Below are positions 34,101 through 45,621 of a stretch of DNA of 64,000 bases, piece by piece. The notes below the pieces were generated by a model. That model ran no database searches. It was not told the origin of the DNA and saw nothing but the letters and a program-made list of their open reading frames with translations. The stretch's first letter is position 1, and each line of letters starts with the position of its first letter. A program made the translations under genes and the position numbers. This DNA comes from Arthonia radiata (Eukaryota > Ascomycota > Arthoniomycetes > Arthoniales > Arthoniaceae). The DNA is taken from the NCBI GenBank assembly GCA_002989075.1, contig PSQN01000017.1:1674001-1738000 (forward strand). Reading direction: 5' to 3'.

Positions 34101-35623
34101 ATGGGACGGGACTACAAGTTGGAGAAAGAGGCGTGGGTGTCTGGACATAATGGTGGAACCATTACAGAAATCAATCTTGTCTGTGCCGTGGCTCCTGTAA
34201 GTACACCCATTGTTTGTGAGCATGTTCGCATCTGCTTATGATTCAAAAGGCTGCCATCCTCCTCTGGTCAGCTCTTCAGTCTAAGCAGTCGCTATTCACG
34301 CCTCATATGGCTCTGTCGGCGTTAGTCGACTTTTTTCTCAATTGCGGAAGCATCTTGTATGCCACTACCTTGTTCTCATCAAGTCCGTTGATTCTAAACT
34401 CACTACTTCTCGTTCCGGTTATCATTTTGCTCTTGTCGCCGAGCAACAAGCCTTCGAACGCATCTAATCCTCGGAAGCCTCCCTTGAAACAGAATGCCGC
34501 CGGTGCGGATGCTGACGTGGATCCTTTGCCCGTCAAGCCCTTTGTCACCCACTATCGCGGCACAATGATGGTCGTCACGTGTGTCGCTATCCTTGCTGTC
34601 GACTTTCCGGTCTTTCCCCGTCGCTTCGCTAAGGTCGAGAACTGGGGAACCTCCCTTATGGATCTGGGTGTTGGCTCGTTTGTTTTCTCCGGCGGCGTGG
34701 TTGCAGCTCGGCCAATCCTGAAACAGCAGCTAACCGGCAAGACTCAGAGCCTGTACCTGCGAGTGAAGACCGCTATGCGCCATGCCTTTCCTCTGCTGGT
34801 GCTAGGCTTCATCCGTTTGTACAGCGTCAAAGGCCTCGACTATGCTGAACATGTCACTGAATACGGCGTGCACTGGAACTTCTTCTTCACCATGGCCGCC
34901 ATTCCTCTTTTGATGGCAGTCTTCGATGCCGCGCTCCTGTACCTACCTTCGTACGGTCTCTTCGCCATTCTTGTGGGTGTGGTCTATCAAGTCGTCCTCG
35001 AATACACAGATCTTACAGCCTACATACTGACAGCGCCTCGGATCGATCTGCTCTCGAAGAACCGCGAAGGCGTTTTCTCCTCAATTGGCTATCTCGCAAT
35101 CTTTCTTGCAGGTCAAGGCACTGGCATGTTCATCCTACCACGATACCCTGGGTCTCGTAATCCTTTGCGAGGAGTCGTGTTCCAGAAGCTCGCCGTCTGG
35201 TCAGTGGTCTGGTGCGGACTGTTCATTCTCTGTACCGACTACAGATTCGCTCGGCTTCCAGTGTCCAGGCGATTAGCCAATCTACCCTACATACTGTGGA
35301 TCGCGGCTTTCAGTAACGTTCAAATTCTGTGCTTCTATCTCACCGAAGCCTTTCTGTTCCCGGGCATCTACGATCCCAAGTCTAGCAAGGAGACTGCAAC
35401 AAAGAAGCGCAATGAGGCCAGCAGTCATATCCTTCGCTCCTTCAATCGCAATGGCTTGTCTATCTTCCTGTTGGCTAACCTATTGACCGGCCTTGTGAAT
35501 ATGACTTTGCCAACGATCAAGATGTCTGACCTGAACGCCATGGTCGTGCTTCTTGCATATATGGGCAGTGTAGCCGGCATAGCGCTCTTGCTGGATTATT
35601 TGGATGTATCAATCAAGCTGTGA
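34101..35623 (+). CDS. GWT1: GPI-anchor inositol acyltransferase GWT1
   Basis: ER membrane enzyme that acylates the inositol of GlcN-PI early in GPI-anchor synthesis; it is the target of gepinacin and fosmanogepix-type inhibitors. Two exons: 34101-34196 and 34250-35623, with a 53-nt intron (GTAAGT donor, AAAAG acceptor), 489 aa against 490 in yeast. Exon 1 carries the family N-terminus: MGRDYKLEKEAWVSGHNGGT, TEINLVCAVAP. Exon 2 opens with ILLWSALQSKQSLF and contains more than ten hydrophobic helices, the conserved FVTHYRGTMMVVTCVAILAVDFPVFPRRFAKVENWGTSLMDLGVGSFVFSGG block in part, and EYGVHWNFFFTMA. The intron position is where the helix would otherwise be broken. Confidence 0.95.
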
Positions 35624-35807
35624 AGATGAAATATAAAATGCTCTACGAAAGATTAACGAGTGCCTGATGGCGGCGAGCCTTGACCGCCTCTTCTTCATCC
35701 ACACCGCTTCACCACTTCTTCCTATATCAGACATTGAGATTCCTTCCCGCATCCTCTTGCTACACATCTACATTGAAGGTTACGCTTTCACAGTCAGCCA
35801 AGTGAAG

Positions 35808-36710
35808 ATGTCAGACTCCGAGCCAGCGCCAAAGCGCCCACGACCCAACAACAGCGCCCAAAAACTCTCCAAGCCTTTCAAATCCCCTTTGAAGCATTCA
35901 TCAAGCCCCTCAGCCTCCGCCGCCGATCCTGTCCCATACCCACACCAACACCAAGGACCCAGCGCCGCTCACACCCTCTCAACAGCATCAACAGTCCACT
36001 CAACCGTGACGCCCCTCAAATTTCTGACGACCACCACAAAGCCCCCCGAACACACCCTCTCCGCCCTCACCCGCCGCACCCGCACCCTCCAATCCGACAT
36101 CGACACCCTCACCCAAGCGGCCCGTCTCCTCACGCCCCAGCCTCCAAAGGCCACCTCCTCTACCCAGGCTCCAGTCCTTGAAGACGAAGCCCTCACATCT
36201 CTGATCCACAAATGGCGCGCCATCGCTCGCCAAGCCGCCGAAGAGCTCTACGGCACCACAAACGACAAGATCAACCGCATGGGCGGCGTATCCGCGTGGC
36301 GGGACCAGGAGCGCGAGAAGCAGCGGCGGCAGGCGGAGTGGCGGCGCGAGGATGAGGAGGCTGCGCGTGCGGCTTTGGCCCCTGATAGCAGTGACGGAGA
36401 GGATGATGGGGATGAAGAGGACGAGGAAGATGAGGAAATGGCGAGCCTGAGTAAGACTGAGAAGGCGGAGGTGAAAGCTATGCGGAAGGAGGCGAGACAG
36501 CAGGCGCGGGAGGCGGCGAAGGAGATGGCGGCGTTGAGGGCGGAGGAGGAGAAGGGGAAGGGTGCAGAGGTGGGGAAGGAGGAGATGATGGCGGGAGTGA
36601 TGGGGGAGGAGGATGAGGAGTTTACGATGGGGATGATGTTAAAGACTTTGGGGATTGAGTTTGGGGTTGTGGGGTGGGATGGGAAGATGGGGCGGTGGGT
36701 GGAGGAGTGA
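35808..36710 (+). CDS. SFR1: SFR1/MEI5-like recombination accessory factor
   Basis: Probable Swi5-partner protein that helps Rad51/Dmc1 recombinase in homologous recombination in the nucleus. Intronless, 300 aa from ATG 35808 (S. pombe Sfr1 is 299 aa); an in-frame ATG-less extension reaches 35667, but MSDSEPAPKRPRP is the more natural N-terminus. The first 60 residues hold KLSKPFKSPLK, resembling the KPFxSP motif of Sfr1 proteins. The C-terminal half has a heptad-rich helix (HTLSALTRRTRTLQSDIDTL), the block SLIHKWRAIARQAAEELYGTTNDKI, an acidic DGEDDGDEEDEEDEE run, and the family-like end FTMGMMLKTLGIEFGVVGWD. The call rests on motif layout and length, not on an alignment. It begins 185 bp after GWT1 on the same strand. 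Confidence 0.65.
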   Translation: MSDSEPAPKRPRPNNSAQKLSKPFKSPLKHSSSPSASAADPVPYPHQHQGPSAAHTLSTASTVHSTVTPLKFLTTTTKPPEHTLSALTRRTRTLQSDIDTLTQAARLLTPQPPKATSSTQAPVLEDEALTSLIHKWRAIARQAAEELYGTTNDKINRMGGVSAWRDQEREKQRRQAEWRREDEEAARAALAPDSSDGEDDGDEEDEEDEEMASLSKTEKAEVKAMRKEARQQAREAAKEMAALRAEEEKGKGAEVGKEEMMAGVMGEEDEEFTMGMMLKTLGIEFGVVGWDGKMGRWVEE

Positions 36711-36739
36711 GGAGTGGGTGTTATTTGTGAGGTAGGGGT

Positions 36740-38260
36740 GAAGTAGGGTGGGGTGAGAGGCAGTATTCTGGCGTAGTCGGAATGGAAGTAATGTTAAGAA
36801 CGCATGGGACGAATGGGCCTGGCTGAGTAGGGTGTGCTTCTCGAGAGCTTGTAAGACGTATGGTAAATGGTTGAATCATGCCAATATGAGAGTCAACACG
36901 CCGGCACCGTCGTATTCAAGTAGGTTCTTAGAAAGCAGGAGACATACGGGACCAGCTGAGCAAGACGGCGTCCTCGAGAGCCTGCACGTCGTGTGAGATC
37001 CAGATGAAGAATAGCAACACAAGAAGCAGTACACTGGCGTCGCTAGAACCGAATCAGACCTCGGAACACAAGTAACACATTGATCTGGCTGAAGAGGTCC
37101 GTCTCTCAACAGCATGTACTAGGTAAGGCATCTGGTAAAAATAGCGCGATAGGAGAGATAGTCCGCCGGCGTCGCACAGAGTATGCGAGGTCTCCAGATA
37201 TGGTTGAGAGGTGAGGCTGGCTGAAGAGGTTTGTACCTCAACAGCACATGCATATGCAGCATCCGATTGCAGTATGACAATATGAGAGCCCATGTGCCGG
37301 CGTATAGGAACTACGATGGATCTCAAAGGCAACTGAGAGGCCAAGCTTGCTGGAGAGGTGTGTTTTCTGACAGCGTGTGCCAGGTACGGTATCTGGTTAG
37401 GACAGGTCGATGTAAGAGCCGATATGCCGGCGTTGTTACAAATACGTGAGATCTCAAATGCGACTGAGAGGCGAGGCTGGCTGAAAAGATGTAATACTCA
37501 AGAGCGTGTGCAATGTACCGTATCTGTCTGAACGAGAGTTTCCTGAGAGCCAGTTTGCCGGCGCCATTAAACTAATGTGCGATCTAAGATGCAATCAAGA
37601 AGTAAGCGTAGCTGAAGAGGTACGCTTGTTAAGAGCGTGTGCAGTATACCGTATCTAGTTGAAATAGGGAAGTGGGAGAGCCGATACTCTGGCGTCATAA
37701 TCATGCGTGAGAACTGGAATGCAAGTGAGAGGGGTGGACAGCTGACGATGTATGCATTTCAGGAGCAAGAGCGACATCCTATATTTGTTTGCAATAGGCC
37801 GGTGACACAGCTGAAGCGCCGGCATCATAAGAAATACGGCAAGATTCAGATGTCAGTGATCAGTCTTGTTTGCTCGTTACTTAAGTCCAGTTCTCAAGAG
37901 CATGAGGTAGGTACCGTATATGCTTGAAATAGGCCGGTGACAGAGCCATTACGCCGGCATCATTGTAATTGCGGAAGATCTAGATTTAAACAATAAGTGT
38001 GATTTGCTCGTGAGGTCTGTCTTCCAAGAGCAGGAGCGATGTATAGTATCTAGGTCGAATAATTCAGTGGGAGAGCTGATTAGCTGGCGTCTTCTGCATT
38101 AGCAAAGTTTTGAAACGCAATGTATGACTGAGATTTGCTGAACACAGGCAGCGCTGCCGCTCAGCAAGTACACTTATTATATTAGCGTGAAAAAACAGCG
38201 CAAGCAGAAAGAGGCAGAATCCAAAATGGTACATGTACATTGGGTTTGCTGTTCACACGC
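36740..38260. repeat. Diverged tandem array, period about 131 bp, 10-11 units
   Basis: Non-coding array between two convergent genes. A box like GGCTGGCTGAAGAGGT recurs at about 36819, 36951, 37083, 37215, 37344, 37475, 37606, 37736, 37868, 38002 and 38132, and a second box GAGAGCC...GCCGGCGT recurs at about 36768, 36900, 37034, 37165, 37296, 37426, 37557, 37688, 37818, 37952 and 38082. Spacings are 129 to 134 bp throughout. Other shared blocks are CTCAAGAGCGTGTGCA, GTACCGTATCTGGTTGAAATAGG and GTGAGATCTCAAATGCAA followed by CTGAGAGG. Units differ at many positions, with the centre (37215-37700) closest to consensus and both ends more decayed. The period is not a multiple of three, so the array is not protein-coding. 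I know no element with this sequence. Confidence 0.85.
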
Positions 38261-38331
38261 AACACAGCCGCGCAGCAACTATTCAATACACTTGCTTGTC
38301 ATCAACCCCACCCCCCGGCACCGGCGCACGC

Positions 38332-40347
38332 TCAGACAGCGCTGCCCTTGAGGAGGGCGTCGTGCTTGCTGAGCTCTTTGAGCTCCTCCTCAGTTGGGCG
38401 CTTTGCAGCACCCTCCCAACGAATGGGATCTTGACCTTCGAGACGGCGCAGCAGGAACTTGTACTCGCGCGTCGCCTCATTCACCACCACGTAGCTCTCC
38501 ACCAGGTACAGCCCATCGTAGCGAACCCCACGCACAGGACAGTACTTGGAGCCCTTGGGATTAGCCGCGCGCATCAGGCGGACGGGGCGGTCGGGGTCGC
38601 CCACGTTCTCCTTGAGCAGCGCCGTAGAAGTGGCGTCCGCGCTGGCGCCCGCCGCACTATGCCGGCATTGTCAGTATTTGTACCAAAATGTATGGAGGAT
38701 AAGCATGGGGTCTGCTCTGAACTTACCTCACCACACCGCAGTACTCGACGGTGTCCCCATTGTCCACGTCGTTGTACTGGCCCGCCATCACAACCGAGAA
38801 TGCGCCATGCCCGGCCTTGCCATAGATACCCGCCTGCGCGCTGCCATGAGCGCCATCTCGCAGCGCAGCCAGCCACAAGGGGAACCACTGTCCGTTGACT
38901 AGATCTCCAGCGCCGGTGACATCGTAGCGGATTCTAAGCACGTCCTTACTGAAGGGAACGCTGTTAGCACTCGCACTTTTGGCTGTAAGAAGGTTTTGCC
39001 TCACGCGAGCTTGCCATGCTTCTTGCCTTTGAACTCAATGCCGTGCAGAATGTCAGGCGAGAACTGGCGACGGCGCCAACGAACAGCCAGCTCTTTGGCG
39101 TCCGCTGCTATGTCGAAGGGAGGCTGAAGAGCAGACTCTGGTAGGAAGAGAACAGGGAATCCAGACTGCGGCTCCAGCAATCTGGAGGCCTTGACCATTT
39201 TCTCGTCCACCTGATAGTGGCGGAACTGGTGTAGCTGCTGTCGAATCTGGTCCCAACACTGCTCAATTGACTGGCCCGGCTTCAATTTGCCATATTTCAC
39301 CTGGGATATGAGCTCGCGGACGCGGCTGAGATTCTGTGCATTCTGCGGATTGCGCTTATGGTCGACCTTTGTCTCCTTAAGCCACTGAATATTCATCCCC
39401 CAGTCCGGATGGTTGGCGAGAGATGTAATCTGTCCAGCAGGAGCGCTGGATGAGAAATTGCCTGCGGCGGTGGTAGAGGGTCTACTCCAGCGGCGTGGTT
39501 AGCAATCTGGAATTTCAGACGACAACCCAAGCATTGGGGCTGCTCTTGAGGTAGATGCTTTTTTACTTACCCAGCTTCGCCAAATGCGATTTCACTTGCA
39601 TCGAGCATCGGAGTGTCGTCGATTTGCATCGGAGCGTCGTCGATCTCCATTGGAGCATCCGAGTCTGCTTCTGCGGGAGTCGCCTCGGCGGCGCTGACGT
39701 TGGCGGCTGGAATTTCAGGCGAAGGGCTCACGAACAGATGCTGTCGATCATCTTTCGCCGTCGAAGTGGATGCGTTCGTCTTCGAAGCTGAGTCTTTGGC
39801 AGCGTCGGGGTCCTGAATCATTATTGTCAGCGTTCCTGTGTTCCCGCGTATCATCAAAAGACAGCTCAGATCGTCCGCGCCGGCAACCCGGCGCAATCTC
39901 AGGCGATCCCATGACAGATCTGAGACATGCTCGCTGCTATGGACTTACCCAATCTTCGAAGCCATCATCAGAAGAGACATCGCCGGCATCCTGAATATTG
40001 AAATTGGGCAGGCCGGTGGTAGGCGTCGGCGGACCGTACCACTCGAATCTACAAAATTTGTGTCAGTGCGGGGCATTTGGAACAGCAAACACGACGGTGG
40101 AACTTGTTTTGAAATCGTCCTTATTTAGCCGACGCCAGCTTCTGGGCGCTGGAAAACAGCTGTCAGGAACAATGTAATCATACCCACGGGCTTCTCCATA
40201 AGTCTTGAGATTCCACTTGAACTGCGATTGTCTACCTTGATCGAGGTAGTCCTTTTTGAGCTCTTTGAATTCGTTCTTCAGGTGCTGCTTTGTCTTCTGT
40301 TGATACTCCTGGGAGTGCAGGTATGCCTGCTCGTCGAAGACGGCCAT
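38332..40347 (-). CDS. SRA-YDG domain protein
   Basis: Contains a C-terminal SRA-YDG (SET and RING associated) domain, the fold that reads hemimethylated or methylated cytosine in UHRF1 and plant SUVH proteins. Six exons read on the minus strand: 40347-40184, 40048-39949, 39812-39571, 39484-39005, 38948-38727 and 38656-38332; introns of 135, 136, 86, 56 and 70 nt, all GT-AG; 510 aa in frame. The N-terminus (MAVFDEQAYLHSQEY) is Lys/Gln-rich and helical, followed by an acidic DAPMEIDDAPMQIDD stretch and a helical region (about 180-320). The SRA signatures are AALRDGAHGSAQAGIYGK, SVVMAGQYNDVDNGDTVEYCG, RPVRLMRAANP, VRGVRYDGLYLVESY (the YDG motif) and KFLLRRLEGQDPIRW. No SET, RING or PHD motif is visible. 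It may bind modified DNA; this is inferred from the domain only. Confidence 0.8.
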
Positions 40348-43300
40348 GTCGAGCAGATGCAGTGGATGAATGAAGATCGTTGAGCTGTAGAATAGATGAA
40401 GGAACGGAGAGGAGGGGAAAGAACAGAGATCAAGTCTTATTGTCAGCTGCTGCCTGGTGCTGCAATTTCGTCACGCTTGGTGAAGAAGATAGGAGGGTGA
40501 CGCGAAGAGAGATCACGAGCAAACAGATTACGCAAAGTGCGGCGGCTTACGTAAGTGCTGGGAAGCCTGAAAATGCAGGCGCTTCTAGTCTCTCAGCTGT
40601 ATCTTTCTGGAAGGTACACGCGATGAGAAGTGATGCGAAGATATGTCTGGATAAACACAAGTGTCGTCCGTTGCTATGGATTTCTGGAAAAGGGGGGACC
40701 CATATTCAAGCACGTAGCACTTCCGCCCCCGTCGGGAACATATGCCAACCCACCTACAATACCGGAGCCACAGCAAATACATGAAGAACAGCTATTCCAT
40801 CCATGGTCTGCTGCGCCAGCGTTTCGGCTCTTCCATCGTCATTATACAATCATGAGGTACCGAATGCAAATGCCCTGCATTGATCCAGGATGCTGCTCAG
40901 GCGGGCATGTTATCCTGACACGCACTATTTTAGCGGGCCCGGCCGACCAATGACAATCGAGTGCATCGCGGTTGTACCGGCTCTTGTCCTTCGAGGCAGA
41001 CGAGGTCCCTTTACGGAACCTGTTCCAGCAACAATCTAATCTAGCAAGCCCGAAGTGGCGGTTTATTGTTGAGGCACTGGAAGATATAAAACAGTTCGAC
41101 TGGTATATTCAGGCCACGATGGAGCTCATTGTCTTGGGATCACCATTTGATGAGGATCCCCAGCGACATCGATTGCGGCTGAGTTTTCAGACTGCTGTTG
41201 AGAGCACATGACAGATGTCTCGTCTACGAAATACAGTGTGCACAGCAATACATATGGTTGTTGCACGTTTTGCAATGCCTCGTTGATCAGTATACGTGAA
41301 TCGACCTTGTTGCAGGAATCCGGCCGTTATGAGGGTGTATGCAAAACATGAGATTGACAGTCGTACACCTCTGCTTTCTATCAAGTATCGGTGCTTGTAA
41401 ATCGGGCAGGCGCATTTTTGTTATGCGCACTGTGCGCCGTACCCGGTATTGCAGAGATCTCAATATTTAGCGCGAGTTGATGAATGCCTTATCTGCAACA
41501 TGGACGTATATGTATGGAAACAGTATTGCTCTTGAACGTTGACCTACCTAGGCTACTCTGCACGAGTAGCGCCTCAGCTTTTCCGCTGCTTTTGCTCGAA
41601 ACAAGTCCACGAGTGGATGATTTAGTGTTCTGCATGTGTCTCGCAGAGGTTGGGCTTGAGTGTAGACAGCCTGTTATGCTTCGCCAAAACCATATGTAGT
41701 AGTACTTTACAACCTGTAAGAATTTATTGAGTATTCAAAAGACTAAAAGGTGCGCATACAACATATACGGGAGATTGTGGACTGTACAGATATTTAAACT
41801 TGATGGGCAAAATTTTAAGAAAAAAGGGGTGCTTGGGGCGAATCATCGGGGAACCGGGGTTCCAATATCGTGTGGACGTACCAATTCTAGCTCTTGAAAC
41901 CCATCTCTTCACCCGCCACATCTCTGAAATGACTGGTTGGTTTGCAGAGCTCGCAACCTCACCTCGCCCGCGCCGGACACGAGCACTTGCCCCAGGTGCA
42001 GCGCACAGGGATTACTCGAACCTGCTTGGGTTCACTGGTTGATGGGTTGGACAATTCGAATGGCGGCCGTAGCCCCTGTCCAGGTTCCGGAGAACCCAAT
42101 CTTGCGAGATTCATGTTTTTAGCCAGCCGCGCGGGGCTCGGGCCGAAGTCTCCTGTGAAATGTTAGCTTGGCACGACAAACTATTAACCAACTGGGCTAA
42201 ACTGACCTTCAGCTTACTGGACCCTGATAGTAAAATAAAATATAATGATCATAACTTGACGGCTTGGACCCTCGCGACAGCAACGCGGCACCGTCTTACT
42301 GTCCACGCATGGTAAATGTACGCCGTTAGCGTGTGAATGCTGCCGTCGGTCTCATCATCGCCAACACTTCCAAGCATGAACGTCTTCAATCTTCGTAAAC
42401 GCCTGTAATCTTGCTTTAGATAGACAACGCATAGGAAACAATCCTCATCACAGAACCTGCATGATCACTAAGAGATCATGTTGCTCAGTATCGTAAACAG
42501 TAAGGCTGGTAAGTAAGTGCACCCACAGATATGTTTCAAGTCTCAGAAAGAAGAACAAGCGCAAGTCAATACTTTCTTCACAACCTTGATCGCAATAGTT
42601 CAAGCAAAGGAAGGAGCGTCTTGCATTCTTTCCAAGTATGTTGTTGCTCTTCAAGGCTTATTCTTTCGTAAGATAATGAGGTGTGGTACTCACAAGTCAT
42701 GGTCGCGCCTTCCTTGCGCGCCTTCCTCGGCACTGTCTTTCGAGTCCCTAGTTAATCGCACTGGTGGCTTCTATTGCACTTGCTATTCACGTATCAGTGC
42801 GCAGACTTCAAGACATCTCCCCCCTTCAAAGGAGGTGGCATGCCTTGCCCAAGTTCACAAGCATGCTTCACTGATATTCAAGAAAGACGCAGCGAGTCTT
42901 AGCTTCGTGGTCGACCCAGCCTGCGCGTAACAATGAAGATCACCATCATCATGGTTCGGTACCAGTTCAACCCACATCGACCCACAAGCAACCGTGTCCC
43001 AGCGGACCCGTCCTGGCATAGAGTCACTCCTTCAGAGGCGCTCAACGCTGTAGATCGATAATTCAAGGCATACTCCGCAGCACCATAGCCCTCTCGCGTT
43101 CTGCTTGAACATTGCACACCTCGCAGGCCCAGCATTGTCTCGTGCTAGACAGGATGGCAGTTCAGGTTCCTCTGGCTGCCCGATTCACACGTCCGCATGT
43201 GTCACACACTATTCTCAACGCCACGAATCTTCACTGATAGGCGGAGAAGACTTTTGGATGGATCAAGACGTTGTTCATGGACTACGCATCAAAACACAAG

Positions 43301-43668
43301 GCGTTCTAGGACTGCATGAAGTCGAGCGACTGAGAGAGACTAGTGCCTTACCGCCAGGGCCGTTCCATTATGCCGACGAATCACCCTGCATTGATCATAT
43401 GCCGCTGCCGGCACGAATCTCCTTCAGCCCAGCCATCTGCATTTTGCGCTCGATCGCACAACATCCTACTTGATCACCAAAGTGAACTTCTCACTACCTC
43501 ACGCAGCGCGCCGAGACTGGATTGCTTGCATCGATGAAAATCGAGCCCAGGTGGCGCTGATGTCAGAGCGCAGAGGCTAATTTCCCGGCACGGGGGCCCG
43601 TCAAGTCCCGGATGTTGCCCAGACAATAATCACCGTGCATTCCAACCTTCATTCTCAAACGCCCGCAG
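40348..43668. other. Long gene-poor interval
   Basis: About 3.3 kb with no gene I can support. Several frames of 60-137 codons exist on both strands, but none shows a domain or a plausible splice partner. The plus-strand frame at 40972-41211 (79 codons, ending LRLSFQTAVEST) has protein-like composition and could be the remnant of a gene. A tRNA-A-box-like sequence at about 42185-42210 (minus) is discussed under rejected items. The interval could be decayed genic or transposon DNA, or it could contain an unrecognised non-coding RNA. Confidence 0.45.
40972..41211 (+). pseudogene. Possible gene remnant
   Basis: A 79-codon frame with amphipathic, protein-like sequence (LRNLFQQQSNLASPKW, then FIVEALEDIKQFDWYIQ) lying alone in the gene-poor interval. 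It has no good start context and no spliced partner that I can see. It could be the last exon of a lost gene or a chance frame. Confidence 0.2.
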
Positions 43669-45262
43669 ATGGATCAGTTGCAGTTACAGCGCGACATCCA
43701 TCAAGTGGCCGTTGCTGGCCAAGTACGTACGCTTGCACATGGATGCCAAATTCATTAAACATGCGCGACATCGCAAGTCAGTCGAAGTAGATCCTCTAAC
43801 ATGGTCTCTCCAGACTTTACTCGCCAGACACGAAGCATACGTGGCAGAAGCCGAAGCGCGAAATGCAGCTGATGCAACAGCGATCACCGCATTGCAGACG
43901 CAAATCACCTCACTCGAATCAGACAACAAGCGACTTTGCAGCGAAAATGAAGAGCTGTCCACGAATGCGGAAGCTCTGAATGCGGCCGTCGACGAAAGCG
44001 AAAAGCGCATAAGCACACTCAATGCGGCGTTGAAAGACACACAGTATGAGCTGTCGCGCATGAGAGTCTTTGCCGCTCGAGCAGAGGATTTGGAACAGCA
44101 GCTGTCAAAGGTGGAGTTGGATTGCCAACTTTTGCAAGACACAGTCAGAAAGACAGAGAAGCAAGAAGCATTTGCGAGTGCGAGATGGCGATCCAGCGAG
44201 CGCATAATTGGAGAGCTAGAGAGTACAGTTGAGCAGATGGAAGCGGAAGCACGGGTCTTGCGTGAGAATCAAGTGATCGTGAATGCAAGAGCAGAGCGCG
44301 AGAAGAGCATGGACAATACTGTCAAGAGTCAGCGCGATGCTGCTGTTCGAGAAGGGTATGCGGACGACGTCAACAGCCTTACCAGTTTTATCAACACGGT
44401 ACTGCAAGATAACGCAGGGCTGCGTATGGACATGGCAGATATGCGGGACTGCCTCATACGATCACAGGCAGAGACGGAAGAGCTACGGTCGCAAGTTACC
44501 TTCGCCTCACCACGCCTGCCATCGCGCCTTTCGGCGCTCGATCTCAGCTCAGAGTTGCAGTCACAGCTTGCACTCCTCCCTACTCCTGACGCAACCACGC
44601 CACAACCACACCGTCAAAACTCCTACTTCGGACCGCAAGAGATTCACATACACCATCACACCCACCTTGCATCAGCCGAGCCTGCGGCGCTCTCGATGTC
44701 CCTTCCATCTGCCCCAACTCGCTCGATAGCTTCAGCGCGCCACCGTCGGCAACTCTCATCTCGCTCCTCAGTCTTTAAGCAGCACTCGCGCACAGAGTCT
44801 GCTGCGTCATCCATTCCGAGTACTCTCTTCGAGTCCGACACTGGATACGAGACCGATTTCACCAATCTCACTCACTCGTCACGCCCCTTCAGTCCCGAGA
44901 GCGATACCGTTGAAGGAGCCGCTTCCGTGTATACGCCCAAAGCACCGCCACCGCTGTCACCGTTGAAAGAAGACATATATCGCCCAACAATCAATCGAAG
45001 CCACGCGAGCAGCACACGCGCCAGAACGTTTGCGCCTGGCGAGAGCGCGGCAGGTCAAGCCTTGCGCGAACGGTTACAGGAGAGGAAACAGCAGACGAAG
45101 CATGGAGGCTACAATCCTCTCAAAGACACCTTTGGTGGCATTTGGGGTACCAAAGCGAAGAAGAGGGACGATGGCGTGAGGCGCCAACACGTTGAGGTGA
45201 TAACTGAAGTAGTGGACGAAGAAGGATTGAAGGAGTGTTTAGCGGAGGAGGTCAACGAGTGA
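43669..45262 (+). CDS. Coiled-coil protein, function unknown
   Basis: Two exons, 43669-43722 and 43814-45262, with a 91-nt intron (GTACGT donor, CTCTAAC branch site, CTCCAG acceptor); 500 aa. The N-terminus is MDQLQLQRDIHQVAVAGQ, joined to TLLARHEAYVAEAEARNAAD. Residues about 20-200 form a continuous coiled coil rich in Ala, Glu, Leu and Arg. The C-terminal half is Ser/Pro-rich with probable phosphorylation clusters (SSRPFSPESD, PPPLSPLKED) and a short His-rich patch (EIHIHHHTHLASA). The last 80 residues look more conserved: ALRERLQERKQQTKHGGYNPLKDTFGGIWGTKAKKR. I do not recognise a named family; a cytoskeletal or polarity scaffold is possible from composition only. It is convergent with SDH4. 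Confidence 0.75.
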
Positions 45263-45621
45263 CGAGCACATGTCTGATAGCTTTTGGTTTGTTGAGATAC
45301 CCCGCCAGCTTTGTAGCCTGGTCATTGAATATACTGAGCATACCCAACTCCGCGTTTGGGCTGTTAGATGTGGGCTTCGCGGCGCACCAATTGAATGGGC
45401 GGTTCCCTCAAATGTTACTCGACATACACGCCACAGGGCGCAAAGTACGGATGCAAAGCATGTAATGCCTATTATATCTCATCAGAGCCAGTACATCAGC
45501 CCTAGGCCTTGAACAAAAAACACAAGACATTCTGTTGGTGTGTACTCGCATGTTCTATAATTCTCAAGCGTGGTCTTGGTCTCGAAGAATATACTACCGT
45601 TGCCGAAGAGCTAAAGCGTAT
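45263..45621. other. Convergent intergenic region
   Basis: About 360 bp between the coiled-coil gene and SDH4. A short plus-strand frame at 45270-45512 has no features. Presumed 3' UTRs. Confidence 0.45.

Noticed and set aside
36740-38260. CRISPR-like array
   Set aside because: Units are 131 bp, diverged along their whole length and lack short identical repeats with unique spacers; the genome is eukaryotic.
42125-42215. tRNA-like sequence on the minus strand: TTAGCCCAGTTGGTTAA with a possible seven-pair acceptor stem
   Set aside because: The A-box looks good, but the D-stem does not pair, no anticodon stem forms and there is no GGTTCGA-type B-box or T-arm in the expected place. At best a tRNA relic.
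42517-42930. 137-codon plus-strand frame in the gene-poor interval
   Set aside because: No domain, Cys/Ser-rich irregular composition, no splice context.
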